Program-made: the position numbers and the translations under genes | Assembly (NCBI GenBank): GCA_910574015.1 | Contig: CAJSYQ010000032.1 | Span: 1 to 43,511 of the forward strand | DNA: 43,511 nucleotides | Origin: Eubacteriaceae bacterium | GTDB taxonomy: Bacteria > Bacillota > Clostridia > Lachnospirales > Lachnospiraceae | Direction of reading: 5' to 3' | The notes under the pieces: model-generated | The model's database searches: none | What the model was told of the DNA's origin: nothing | Seen by the model: the letters and a program-made list of their open reading frames with translations, nothing else | Shown here: positions 7,852 through 17,035 of the stretch, one piece after another | Position numbering within the stretch: position 1 is the stretch's first letter | Layout: every line of letters begins with the position of its first letter

Positions 7852-9686
7852 GTCCTTTTCTTAGAATTCTTCTTTTTCTTCCGGTCAGCCTCCGCTGGCC
7901 GGTTACATACGCTCTCAAATACTGTAATAGAACGTGCCGGCATCATATAAATACCGTTATCGGCAATCTTTTTCCCGGTCTCTGCAGTATCCACCAGAAT
8001 TTTCCATTCCTTGTCGTTCTCTACATCGGGAAGATAGAATTCCTGCTCCTCCCAGTGAAAGTTGAATGCAAAATACAGACTCTGCCCCTCAAAATAACTT
8101 CCGTAATATAAGATACCCAGTTTCCTGCTGTAATAAGAAAAATCAATGACCCAGGGCTCCTTACCATGACAGGACACATCTGGCGCCCCTCTGCCTTTCA
8201 TATCCAGACCCGTAAGCGGCCGGTCCTGATGGTACAGCGGATGTTTCCTGCGGAAAGCCAGCAGTTCCTTTACAAAGCGATAGGTCTTCTGGTTTCTCTC
8301 TATTAGTCTCCAGTCCAGCCATGTTGTCACGTTGTCCTGACAATAGGCATTGTTATTCCCCTTCTGGGAATTGCCAAATTCGTCTCCTGCAAGAAGCATC
8401 GGTACCGCCATTCCCAGCATCAGCATGACAAACGCATTTCTTTCCTGCTGCATTCTTGTCTGCACCACCTGTCTGCGGCGGGTTGGTCCCTCAACGCCGC
8501 AATTCCAGCTGTAATTAAGCTCTGTCCCGTCTCTCCCCCGCTCCCCATTCGCCTCATTGTGCTTGACATCATAAGAAATCAGATCCCGCAGGGTAAAACC
8601 ATTGTGCTGGGTAATATAGTGGATCAGCCCCACGCCGTCTCCCTGTTCCTTAAAACGCTTATAAATATTTGCCGTCTGTCCCTCATCGCTCTTGAGAAAA
8701 CGTCTGGCATCCACAAGAAAACCGTCATTCATCTCGTAACATACCGGACGATTCCGGTTTTCAGGCTGACGGCCCCAGCTTCCCGCCAGAAGCTTTGTAT
8801 GGGAGAGAACCGGATCCAGTCTGAGCCATGATGTATCCATGGACTCCTGGTTGATCCGAAAACCATCCACATGAAATTCCAGTACATAATATCTGAGACA
8901 TTCCAGTATAAATTCTGGGGTCTTGTCCACAAAATACATATCCAGTATCAGATTCATATGATTCTGATGGAGCGACTTTACCAATGTCTTAAGTTCCTCG
9001 ACAGCGCTTATCCTACCGCTGCTGTAGCCTGTCTTGGGCGCAAAGTAGAAAGCATTTCCTGTATATCCCCAGTAATTTACCCTTCCAGTTGGATTTCCCT
9101 CCTCATCCCTGATACACTCATCGAAATCATAGAGCGGGAGGGGAAGAATCGTATTTACCCCAAGCTCCTTTAAATATGGTATCTTCTCCTGCAGACCGGC
9201 AAAGGTGCCCGGAGCGTCCACACCCGAACTGGCATGCTTTGTAAATCCCCTGACATGGCACTGGTACATAACCATCTGATGCTCCGCCAGAGGTCTCCAT
9301 CTCTCACCCGTCCAGTCAAAGGGTGAGAATTCAAATTTCCCATATATATGTTTATGCGGTTTTCCAAAATGATCGCGGCCCGCTATGACCCTTGCGTAGG
9401 GATCCGCCACATGTTCTCCGTCTACAATAAAATCATATTCCAATCCGTTCATCCTCTGGGCAATCCGCTCTCCCTCGATTATAACAGAAAAGACATCCTG
9501 AATGCCGGAGGCTCTCATCGGTTCCATCGTAATCTTCTGTTTCTTCCCATGCTTATACAGACACAGTTGGCAACGGGACACTCCCTGGCGCCAAAAGGCG
9601 GCCTGTACCTGGTTCTCACTTATATTTGAAACTCCAAGTTTAAATGTTGCTGCTTTCTGAAGCTGTATTTTATCTAGTATTGGCAT
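7848..9686 (-). CDS. catalytically degenerate GH13 isoamylase/GlgX-like protein
   Basis: The 612-residue cytosolic protein has the layout of a glycogen debranching enzyme: an N-terminal CBM48-like beta domain (about 10-120), a GH13 barrel (about 130-480) and a C-terminal beta domain. Family landmarks are clear, such as QHNGFTLRDLISYD, KHNEANGE, GTELNYSWNCG and LLAGDEFGNSQKGNNNAYCQD. All three catalytic carboxylates appear lost: the nucleophile Asp of the DGFRFD motif is Asn279, the acid/base Glu of the AEPW motif is Gly302, and the transition-state Asp of the HD motif is Asn362. Conserved region I (normally DVVxNHT) reads DMYFVDK, and the segment between regions I and II is much shortened. 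The frame is intact, with promoter and ribosome site, so it is probably a binding or regulatory pseudoenzyme rather than a decayed gene. The C-terminus is lysine-rich. Confidence 0.85.
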   Translation of the reverse strand: MPILDKIQLQKAATFKLGVSNISENQVQAAFWRQGVSRCQLCLYKHGKKQKITMEPMRASGIQDVFSVIIEGERIAQRMNGLEYDFIVDGEHVADPYARVIAGRDHFGKPHKHIYGKFEFSPFDWTGERWRPLAEHQMVMYQCHVRGFTKHASSGVDAPGTFAGLQEKIPYLKELGVNTILPLPLYDFDECIRDEEGNPTGRVNYWGYTGNAFYFAPKTGYSSGRISAVEELKTLVKSLHQNHMNLILDMYFVDKTPEFILECLRYYVLEFHVDGFRINQESMDTSWLRLDPVLSHTKLLAGSWGRQPENRNRPVCYEMNDGFLVDARRFLKSDEGQTANIYKRFKEQGDGVGLIHYITQHNGFTLRDLISYDVKHNEANGERGRDGTELNYSWNCGVEGPTRRRQVVQTRMQQERNAFVMLMLGMAVPMLLAGDEFGNSQKGNNNAYCQDNVTTWLDWRLIERNQKTYRFVKELLAFRRKHPLYHQDRPLTGLDMKGRGAPDVSCHGKEPWVIDFSYYSRKLGILYYGSYFEGQSLYFAFNFHWEEQEFYLPDVENDKEWKILVDTAETGKKIADNGIYMMPARSITVFESVCNRPAEADRKKKKNSKKRT

Positions 9687-9727
9687 CTATCTGCTTCCCT
9701 TCTGTATTGTAATACGGTCTCGCCATT

Positions 9728-9753
9728 TAGCTCAACAGTGCCAATTTGAGCTA
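9728..9753. promoter_or_regulatory. 8-bp inverted repeat in the GH13-like gene leader
   Basis: TAGCTCAA (9728-9735) and TTGAGCTA (9746-9753) are perfect complements 10 bases apart. They fall inside the roughly 95-base untranslated leader of the GH13-like gene, 42-67 bases before its start codon. This could be a DNA operator or an RNA hairpin. No T-run follows, so it is not a terminator. Confidence 0.5.
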
Positions 9754-9788
9754 TGTATTTGGTAAATATTTTACAAAAATATACATTT

Positions 9789-9817
9789 ATTATAACGGAG
9801 TTTCCGCAATCTCACAA
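9789..9817 (-). promoter_or_regulatory. sigma-A promoter of the GH13-like gene
   Basis: On the minus strand TTGTGA (9817-9812) and a consensus TATAAT (9794-9789) are separated by 17 bases. Transcription would begin near 9782 and leave a leader of about 95 bases that contains the 9728-9753 inverted repeat. Confidence 0.7.
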
Positions 9818-9866
9818 TCTTTTTTTTAATAAATATGAAATTATAGCGGTTTTTCGCAAAAAACTC

Positions 9867-9894
9867 TTGCAATATCCGTTATTTTTAGTAAAAT
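9867..9894 (+). promoter_or_regulatory. sigma-A promoter of the ABC-F gene
   Basis: TTGCAA (9867-9872) and TAAAAT (9889-9894) are 16 bases apart. The predicted start near 9901 leaves about 32 bases before the ATG at 9933, which has the ribosome site AAAGGAAA. Confidence 0.6.
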
Positions 9895-9932
9895 ATTGAC
9901 TAGTACATTTTAAAATAAGAAAGGAAACGATT

Positions 9933-11543
9933 ATGATCCAGGCAACAAATATATCTCTCAGGTTTGGCAAGAAAGCGCTTTTTGAAGAAGTCAATATAAA
10001 ATTCACAGAAGGAAACTGCTATGGCATTATAGGTGCCAACGGCGCCGGTAAATCCACGTTCCTAAAAATTCTCTCCGGTGAGCTTGACCCAACTACTGGT
10101 GAAATCAGTATGGGGGCGAACGAACGTCTCTCCGTGCTGGAACAGGATCACTTCAAATACGATGACCAGATCGTACTGGACACCGTGATCGCCGGCAACC
10201 AGCGTCTGTATGATATAATGAAAGAAAAGGACATTATATATGCCAAAGAAGATTTCACAGAAGAAGACGGGATACGAGCCAGCGAACTAGAAGCAGATTT
10301 TGCCGCTATGAACGGGTGGGAGGCCGAATCCGATGCCGCTTCCCTGTTAAACGCCCTCAGTATCGACAACAGTGAACATGAAAAGGTAATGAGTGAGCTC
10401 CCGGATACGGACAAGGTAAAGGTGCTTCTTGCCCGGGCACTTTTCGGAAACCCGGATATCCTTCTGCTGGATGAGCCTACCAACCACCTGGATCTGGATT
10501 CCATCCGCTGGCTGGAGGATTTCCTCATCGACTTTGAAAATACCATTATTGTCGTATCCCATGACCGTTATTTCCTCAACAAGGTCTGCACCCACACCGT
10601 AGATCTCGACTATGGCAAGATGCAGATTTACGCTGGCAATTACGACTTCTGGTATGAATCCAGTCAGTTGATGATCAAACAGATGAAAGAGGCAAATAAG
10701 AAAAAGGAGGAGAAGATTAAGGAACTGCAGGAATTCATACAGCGGTTCAGCGCCAACGCATCCAAATCCAAACAGGCCACTTCCCGCAAACGTGCCCTGG
10801 AAAAAATCGAGCTTGATACACTGCGCCCCTCCAGCCGTAAGTACCCCTATGTAGATTTTAAGCCAGACCGTGAGATAGGCAATGAGGTACTCACTGTAAC
10901 AGATCTCAGCAAGACCATCGACGGCGAAAAAGTACTGGATCATGTATCCTTCACAGTGGGACACGACGACAAGATTGCCTTTGTGGGATCTTATGGCATC
11001 GCTGCCACGACTCTTTTCCAGATCCTATCTGGAGAGATGGAACCAGACGAAGGGGATTACAAATGGGGCATCACTACATCGAACTCCTACTTCCCGAAGG
11101 ATAATACCAAACATTTTGACAGCAATGATACCATCGTTGACTGGCTGATGCCGTTTTCTCCGGAAAAAGACGCCACCTTTGTCCGCGGATTTCTTGGCCG
11201 CATGCTCTTTAAGGGAGAAGACGGCCTGAAAAAGGTGAATGTCCTCTCCGGCGGCGAAAAGGTTCGCGTCATGCTTTCCAAAATGATGATGCTCGGTTCC
11301 AACGTACTGTTACTGGATGAACCTACCAACCATCTGGACATGGAATCCATCACCTCTGTCAACAATGGACTGATCAAATTCCCCGGAGTTGTCCTTTTTA
11401 CCTCCCAGGATCATCAGTTCATACAGACCATCGCCAACCGGATCATCGAATTTACACCAAACGGAATGATCGATAAGGTCACTACTTATGACGAATATCT
11501 CGACAGCGATGAGATGGCTCGCAAACGTCAGGCCCTGAACTGA
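9933..11543 (+). CDS. ABC-F family ATPase (YkpA/YbiT-like)
   Basis: ABC-F proteins are soluble twin-cassette ATPases that bind the ribosomal E site. The 536-residue product has two ABC domains joined by a charged linker (about 241-300, the P-site tRNA interaction motif region). Cassette 1 has an intact Walker A (GANGAGKST, K40), Walker B (LLLDEPTNHLD, 177-187) and H-loop (H210), but the signature expected near 154-160 reads SELPDTD instead of LSGGE. Cassette 2 has a good signature (LSGGEK, 438-443) and Walker B (458-469), yet its Walker A reads VGSYGIAATT (351-360) with no lysine, and its H-loop His is Gln492. These losses all belong to one composite ATP site. The best family fit by length and order is YkpA/YbiT. 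It is monocistronic, with a separate promoter before the next gene. Confidence 0.92.
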   Translation: MIQATNISLRFGKKALFEEVNIKFTEGNCYGIIGANGAGKSTFLKILSGELDPTTGEISMGANERLSVLEQDHFKYDDQIVLDTVIAGNQRLYDIMKEKDIIYAKEDFTEEDGIRASELEADFAAMNGWEAESDAASLLNALSIDNSEHEKVMSELPDTDKVKVLLARALFGNPDILLLDEPTNHLDLDSIRWLEDFLIDFENTIIVVSHDRYFLNKVCTHTVDLDYGKMQIYAGNYDFWYESSQLMIKQMKEANKKKEEKIKELQEFIQRFSANASKSKQATSRKRALEKIELDTLRPSSRKYPYVDFKPDREIGNEVLTVTDLSKTIDGEKVLDHVSFTVGHDDKIAFVGSYGIAATTLFQILSGEMEPDEGDYKWGITTSNSYFPKDNTKHFDSNDTIVDWLMPFSPEKDATFVRGFLGRMLFKGEDGLKKVNVLSGGEKVRVMLSKMMMLGSNVLLLDEPTNHLDMESITSVNNGLIKFPGVVLFTSQDHQFIQTIANRIIEFTPNGMIDKVTTYDEYLDSDEMARKRQALN

Positions 11544-11579
11544 TCCTGATACAGAAGAAATGACTAAGACTGCCCCTGC

Positions 11580-11608
11580 TTGACAATAACTGCCAATTAT
11601 TATAGAAT
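11580..11608 (+). promoter_or_regulatory. sigma-A promoter of the CorC-family gene
   Basis: A consensus TTGACA (11580-11585) and TAGAAT (11603-11608) are 17 bases apart. The predicted start near 11615 leaves about 32 bases before the TTG start codon at 11647. The -35 lies 37 bases past the ABC-F stop. Confidence 0.75.
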
Positions 11609-11646
11609 GATAGCAATTTATCAGAAAGAATAGGAGATGATTTTTC

Positions 11647-12960
11647 TTGGAGCCCAGTGACGCGGTAAACATATTAGTTTTAGTAATTTTACTTATTTTA
11701 TCCGCATTCTTCTCTTCTGCCGAAACAGCGCTGACCACAGTGAATAAAATACGGATGCGCTCTCTTGCAGAGGAAAAAAACAAAGCTGCCCGAAGAGTAT
11801 TAAAGCTGATCGAAGTACCGGACAAAATGCTCAGTGCGGTATTGATCTGCAACAACATTGTCAACCTGTCTGCCTCCTCCCTCTCAACCGCTTATGCATT
11901 TGAAATCTGCACACGCATGGGACTGAAAGGGAGCACCAGTCTGGGAGCCGGTATCGCCACCGGAATACTGACAGTCCTGATCTTGGTTTTTGGTGAGATC
12001 ACACCAAAAAATCTGGCAACAAGAAATGCAGAGAAACTTTCTCTGGCTTATTCCAGTTCGATACTATTCCTCACAAGAATCCTTACACCCGTGATCTACA
12101 TCGTAAATAAAGTTGCCAATGTCATTCTGATCATCTGCCGGATCGATCCATCCCAGAAACCGGCAGGCATTACCGAGGATGAATTGCGTACCTTTGTGGA
12201 TGTAAGCCACGAGGAAGGCGTTATTGAGAGCGAAGAACGACAGATGATAACCAATATTGTTGATTTTGGCGACTCCCTCGCAAAGGATGTCATGATCCCC
12301 CGGATGGACATCGCCATGGTGGAGGCAGACATCAGCTATCACGAGCTGATGAGCCAGTTCACAGAACACAAGTATGCCCGTCTTCCCGTATATGAGGAGA
12401 CTATTGATAATATCATCGGTATTATCAACCTGAAAGATTTTGTCTTTTTTGACGGCGATAAAGAAAATCTTGATATCCGTTCACTGATCCGCGAAGCACA
12501 TGTCACCTATGAGTATAAAAATGTATCCGAGCTTTTCATGGAAATGCGAAAGGACTCCATTCCCATGACTATCGTTCTGGATGAATATGGAGCTCTCGCC
12601 GGGCTGATCACCATTGAAGACCTGATCGAGGAGATCGTAGGAGAGTTGCGGGACGAATACGATGATGACGAGGAGGATGAGATCCAGGAAGTGAATGAAA
12701 CCGAATATATCCTTCTTGGCTCCACACCACTGGATGATGTGGCAGCAGCGCTCAATCTATCATTGGAATCCGATGATTATGATTCCATCGCTGGACACCT
12801 TATTAACCTGCTGGAACACTTCCCCGAGGTGGGGGAAACAGCGGAGGATGATTTCGCCGTCTATACTGTTTTGGAAGTAGACGGAAACCGCATTGATAAA
12901 CTGCGTCTGGTGCTAAAACCCCGTGACGAAGAAGATAGTGAGGAAGAGGACGGAGAATGA
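11647..12960 (+). CDS. CNNM/CorC (hemolysin C) family membrane protein
   Basis: Members of this family are membrane proteins linked to magnesium or cobalt transport and to metal stress. The 437 residues contain a CNNM (DUF21) transmembrane domain with about three to four helices (1-160, including FGEITPKNLATRNAEK), a pair of CBS domains (about 213-335, which in homologues bind adenine nucleotides), an acidic stretch (about 337-350), and a CorC_HlyC C-terminal domain (about 350-430). The start codon is TTG, supported by AGGAGA 9 bases upstream; the ATG overlapping that ribosome site is out of frame and stops after seven codons. The stop codon lies in the loop of a terminator hairpin. The ion carried cannot be read from the sequence. 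Confidence 0.92.
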   Translation: MEPSDAVNILVLVILLILSAFFSSAETALTTVNKIRMRSLAEEKNKAARRVLKLIEVPDKMLSAVLICNNIVNLSASSLSTAYAFEICTRMGLKGSTSLGAGIATGILTVLILVFGEITPKNLATRNAEKLSLAYSSSILFLTRILTPVIYIVNKVANVILIICRIDPSQKPAGITEDELRTFVDVSHEEGVIESEERQMITNIVDFGDSLAKDVMIPRMDIAMVEADISYHELMSQFTEHKYARLPVYEETIDNIIGIINLKDFVFFDGDKENLDIRSLIREAHVTYEYKNVSELFMEMRKDSIPMTIVLDEYGALAGLITIEDLIEEIVGELRDEYDDDEEDEIQEVNETEYILLGSTPLDDVAAALNLSLESDDYDSIAGHLINLLEHFPEVGETAEDDFAVYTVLEVDGNRIDKLRLVLKPRDEEDSEEEDGE

Positions 12961-12973
12961 TCCGTCCTTTTTT
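12948..12973 (+). terminator. rho-independent terminator spanning the CorC-family stop codon
   Basis: GGACGGA (12948-12954) and TCCGTCC (12961-12967) are perfect complements followed by TTTTTT (12968-12973). The 6-base loop contains the TGA stop. It terminates only the plus strand; the convergent adhesin gene ends at 12978 and has no T-run of its own here. Confidence 0.88.
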
Positions 12974-12977
12974 GCAG

Positions 12978-15900
12978 TCAAAATGCATCCTGACTTTCCC
13001 TCTGCACAGACAGAGATCTCCTTCTCCGATACCGGACCGTTCCTATGACCGCTGCAGAAATTCCGGCAGCAGCGAATACCGCCAACACCAGCACATGCCC
13101 ATCCCGAAAGCCTGTCTCCGGCTGCGGCACAAACTTCTTTGCTTCTGGCATTCGGCTCTTCGGTGTCTTTTTCTTCGATATGACAGTCATGGCAGAGCCT
13201 TTTGGCACTTCTTTCAGTTTCACCGTCTCCATTCTCATGTCGGTCATCTCCACTCCCTGGATCTCTGGGGTATCCTGCACAGTAAAGCGGATGTCCGCCG
13301 ATTTTTTATACCCTTCTGGCGCTTTTATCTCCCTAAAAATATAGGTTGTGCCCGCCGCCAATATTCCATTCAGTTCTACTGCTGTATCCTCCTTAGTGAC
13401 AAAGGAGGTAATCTCGTTGCCCTCCGGATCCAGAACCATAATCTGTGCTCCCGCCAGATATCCGGCCCGGTCTCCCGCCAGCTTACAAAATTTCACATGG
13501 GTCTGTTCATCTATCATAATGACCCGATTTTCTGAGCCTGGAAGAAACGTTCCGTCTGCGGCCCGGATATCCGCCTGTGTTACCTGTCCATCCGCCGTCT
13601 TTCGGCCGGTCAGGCGAAACACCACAGGATCGGCTGTGACATAACCATCCGCTGGTCTCGTCTCAGTAAGTGTATATTCCTTGTCATGAAAAAGCCCGCC
13701 GATCAAAAGATTTCCCTTTTCATCCATTCTTGTCCGAAGATTTTCATATCCTCTTTCCCGACTTCTTTCATCCAGTCTCACCGAAGCCGCATCACCGGAA
13801 GTCCATGACACCATCACATTGCCGTCTCCATCTGTAATCTGCAGCTGACACCCGGGAATCTCACCACTTCCGGCAGCAGACACCTTGCTGATCTCCACTG
13901 TGGTCTGCGTATTTCGTACTGATAGCTCCCGGGCGATCACCGGCGTTTCCTGATCCTTATATTCCAGATGTACCGGATACTTTTCTCCGCTTATATAATA
14001 GCTGTCCGATACCATTCTTTCCTGTATATAGTAATCCCCCGAATTGAATCCTTTTCCAGAATCTCCCTCCGTCTTAAATTCTCTCGACATCAGGGGCAGA
14101 TCCAGATCAAATTCCGCGGTTCCTTCCCGGTCCGTCTCCACCGTTCCCAGCAAGGTGTCCGCATCTACGATCCTGTCACCATCCGCATTATATATAGGAT
14201 TGCTGCTGTACAGATCAAAGACAGCGCCGCCGATCGGACTCTCCTCCTCCCGATCCACCTTGATCAGCGACACTGCGCTTCTCGCCCGCCGGTTCCTGAT
14301 CTGCATCACACCATTTTGATCCGTATCCTCTGTGGAATTCAGCACATAGGTTTCATCTTTATTTTTCCACGTAAATTCTACGTCCCAACTCTTTTTCTCC
14401 GGCAGAATATATCCATATACCGTCTGCTTTTCTATTACCCGGTATCTGCCCAGCGGCAGATTTATCGTTACGGTTCCGTTCTCATCCCTCTCATATCCGG
14501 TAATCCCACCGCACTCGGATTTGAATTCCGCCCCGACACCCGTTGTAACTGCTGCCACCAGGGCATCCTTATCAAACCAGTTCGTTTTCTGGTTATCCTG
14601 TGTAACAATATCCTCGGCCGCATAGATTTCAAATACAACCCCTTTTAAAAAGGCATCCTTATATTGAAACTGACCATTCTCAAAACCCTCCAGCTGTTGT
14701 CCCCTCTTGAGAATAGACAGCTTTCCGTAGGTTTCGTTGTTGACATAATCCATCGTGACAGTGGTGTATTCATTGCCCTCAGAATCCTTCTCCAGGGTAT
14801 AATTTCCTGCTTTGCTATTGATCACCACTTCAATATATTTCTGTGAAATATGGAGCCCCGATACTGCTTCTGTCTCATAGATGCGGTAGGTGCCTGAAGT
14901 AAGAGAATCCACTGTCATAATTCTGCCTGTGGCATCCGACTGGAACCGGTCCACAACCTGAGTCTGATTCCCATTGCTAAAGGTCTGCTTAACAAGAGAT
15001 TCTTTTCCGGTTCTGGAATCTACCTGATAAATCTGGTAGGTAGTGCCCGCCTTCAAAACTTCCTTCTGTGTATTTCCATCCTTTTTTACCACCCTTAGAA
15101 ACGCCCGGAAGGGCTTATTGTTCACAACAGAGTGATAGGTTTTGCCAATCAGTTCCCGGTCGATCACCACCTCAAAGTCATTGACAAGTTCGGTATCCAG
15201 ACTGCCGCTGCTGATCTGATGCACCTTATATACACCATAGTACAGATCTTTCGTACAGGCGTACCCTTCGCGGTCAGTGGTAATAAGATCCCGCTCATAC
15301 TCGTCCGCCTGGCCGTAACTTCCCGCTGATTTCAGATATACCTGGAACTGCGCTCCCTCTTCGCTGATAATAGGGCCAGTGGTGCCGTCTGTACTGTATT
15401 TGTTTAATGATATCCTGCCTCGAATCGGCGTTTCATTCACAGAATATGTCTTCGCATCCTCCGTATACTCAGCCCGATACTCCGTTCCATCTGCGCGTAT
15501 CTCCAACACCTCTTCTGTTATTTTATAACCCCGGGGGGCCCTGATCTCTTTCAAATAATAAGTCTTTCCACACTGGATATAATCTGTCTTCAGCTTCTCA
15601 TTCACAACCGTATAAACTCCTGCCGTCTGCTGGTTTCCCTGCCTGTCAAACACCTTTGCGGGCTTTGTACAGGCCCGGTCATCATATAGCTGAAACTGCG
15701 CTCCATCCAGCGAAGCATCTCCATGCGCCCTGCCATCCCCGCTCACTGCATCTTTTTTCATCACCTTCACACGAACCTTCTTATACCGGTTAGATAGATT
15801 CATCTGATATGCCTGTGGATAATTTTCAAATAAGCCTGTAGTTTCTTCCGGCCACCTTCCCTCTAACTGCTGCCAGCTGTTTTCCCCTCCCAGTACGATT

Positions 15901-17015
15901 TTTATAGCCTCTGAATCCGAATATAGATTGTCATCTCCCGTACTAATTTCCTGAATCTGGTAGCGGTTTTTAATATCCCGGATCTGTTCCTGGATATCCT
16001 TTTCCGACAATTCCTCTGCTTCCTGATAGGTGAGGCTCTTTCCGAAAAGGAGCCCCTCCTCGTCAAGCTCCTGGACCGCCTTCCTTTTTTCCTCTGCACT
16101 CATCTGCTCCAGTTCCGCCGCTGTAAAGTAATAATAGTCCCGCGACTGTACATGATAATTAAAACGATAGGCAATCCTTCCCCTCTCATCCGTCTTCATT
16201 TCCAATTCAAAGTTATCCGCATCCTCATCCACCTCCCCGGCATCTTCATCCCCCAGCCCCTTTGCCTTAAAATAATAGAGTTCATCTACATTTTCGGCAG
16301 CAAGACGGAATGTTACTCCAGCGAGAGGTTTTCCAAACTCGTCTGTCTTACTCAGCGTGATCCGCTGTCTATACACATCTGTGCTGTGCAATCTCTTCGG
16401 CCTGGGCTTCTGGATCGATGTCGCGGTGACATCTAAAAGGATCTGACGCTTCTGCCCCTCTCCGGTATATTTCCAAAGACTGATGTGGATCCTCACCGTA
16501 CCCTCTGGCTGGAAGATCTGCTGATATAGTTCTCCTGCCGTCTGTCCGCTGTAATATCCCGTGTTTTTCTGCATTGTCCGTATTACTTCTGTCAGGGCAG
16601 ACTTGGATCTCTCCCCCTCTTCCACTGCCCAAAAAAGTGCCTGTGCGAAAATATAAGCTTTATTATTTCTATTTTTAATCTTGTCAAACCAGTAACCGAT
16701 GCATGCCTCAAGTCCCTTTTTCCCTGTGTCTGTACTGGAATACCAGTCGCTTTCGGACTGATACGCGTCTCCGGCATGACAAGTCTGCCCCAGGTTGAGG
16801 CAGAACATCTCGCAGCCATTGAGATACAGCTTCCACCAGCTGCCTCTTTTTGTCTTACTTCCTACCGAAAGCGTACCTACTGTTCCCAAATTTGAGAGAG
16901 ATACATGCGCCGCTGCCGCCTCTGCCCTTTTCTTTACACAGAGCGGCGAAATGATACCCGCAGCCATTATTATGATCATCAGAGCTGAAATAGCTCTCCT
17001 TCCAAAATGTTTCAT
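12978..17015 (-). CDS. large SpaA/Cna-B repeat adhesin with thioester domain and QPETG sorting signal
   Basis: This 1345-residue surface protein is the last gene of the Tad-like operon. A signal peptide (1 to about 34) is followed by a region matching thioester (TQXA-type) adhesin domains. Cys72 in MFCLNLG and Gln125 in AQALFWAV are the likely partners of an internal Cys-Gln thioester, which in known homologues binds host or surface nucleophiles covalently. Next come about eight SpaA/Cna-B-type beta domains (roughly 217-400, 414-527, 533-632, 637-759, 764-907, 913-1035, 1038-1166, 1170-1260), several with the Lys and the E-x-x-A-P-x-G-Y motif used for isopeptide bonds. The C-terminus has QPETG (1298-1302), a hydrophobic segment (about 1308-1326) and RYRRRR, a sortase-type signal. 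No sortase gene is in the window. Thioester and isopeptide bonds are inferred from motifs. Confidence 0.9.
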   Translation of the reverse strand: MKHFGRRAISALMIIIMAAGIISPLCVKKRAEAAAAHVSLSNLGTVGTLSVGSKTKRGSWWKLYLNGCEMFCLNLGQTCHAGDAYQSESDWYSSTDTGKKGLEACIGYWFDKIKNRNNKAYIFAQALFWAVEEGERSKSALTEVIRTMQKNTGYYSGQTAGELYQQIFQPEGTVRIHISLWKYTGEGQKRQILLDVTATSIQKPRPKRLHSTDVYRQRITLSKTDEFGKPLAGVTFRLAAENVDELYYFKAKGLGDEDAGEVDEDADNFELEMKTDERGRIAYRFNYHVQSRDYYYFTAAELEQMSAEEKRKAVQELDEEGLLFGKSLTYQEAEELSEKDIQEQIRDIKNRYQIQEISTGDDNLYSDSEAIKIVLGGENSWQQLEGRWPEETTGLFENYPQAYQMNLSNRYKKVRVKVMKKDAVSGDGRAHGDASLDGAQFQLYDDRACTKPAKVFDRQGNQQTAGVYTVVNEKLKTDYIQCGKTYYLKEIRAPRGYKITEEVLEIRADGTEYRAEYTEDAKTYSVNETPIRGRISLNKYSTDGTTGPIISEEGAQFQVYLKSAGSYGQADEYERDLITTDREGYACTKDLYYGVYKVHQISSGSLDTELVNDFEVVIDRELIGKTYHSVVNNKPFRAFLRVVKKDGNTQKEVLKAGTTYQIYQVDSRTGKESLVKQTFSNGNQTQVVDRFQSDATGRIMTVDSLTSGTYRIYETEAVSGLHISQKYIEVVINSKAGNYTLEKDSEGNEYTTVTMDYVNNETYGKLSILKRGQQLEGFENGQFQYKDAFLKGVVFEIYAAEDIVTQDNQKTNWFDKDALVAAVTTGVGAEFKSECGGITGYERDENGTVTINLPLGRYRVIEKQTVYGYILPEKKSWDVEFTWKNKDETYVLNSTEDTDQNGVMQIRNRRARSAVSLIKVDREEESPIGGAVFDLYSSNPIYNADGDRIVDADTLLGTVETDREGTAEFDLDLPLMSREFKTEGDSGKGFNSGDYYIQERMVSDSYYISGEKYPVHLEYKDQETPVIARELSVRNTQTTVEISKVSAAGSGEIPGCQLQITDGDGNVMVSWTSGDAASVRLDERSRERGYENLRTRMDEKGNLLIGGLFHDKEYTLTETRPADGYVTADPVVFRLTGRKTADGQVTQADIRAADGTFLPGSENRVIMIDEQTHVKFCKLAGDRAGYLAGAQIMVLDPEGNEITSFVTKEDTAVELNGILAAGTTYIFREIKAPEGYKKSADIRFTVQDTPEIQGVEMTDMRMETVKLKEVPKGSAMTVISKKKTPKSRMPEAKKFVPQPETGFRDGHVLVLAVFAAAGISAAVIGTVRYRRRRSLSVQRESQDAF

Positions 17016-17035
17016 TAACCTATAAGCCTCCCCTT

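Noticed and set aside
13000-16400. Adhesin repeats as recent DNA duplications
   Set aside because: The SpaA-type domains are only distantly alike and share no long identical DNA segments that I can see.
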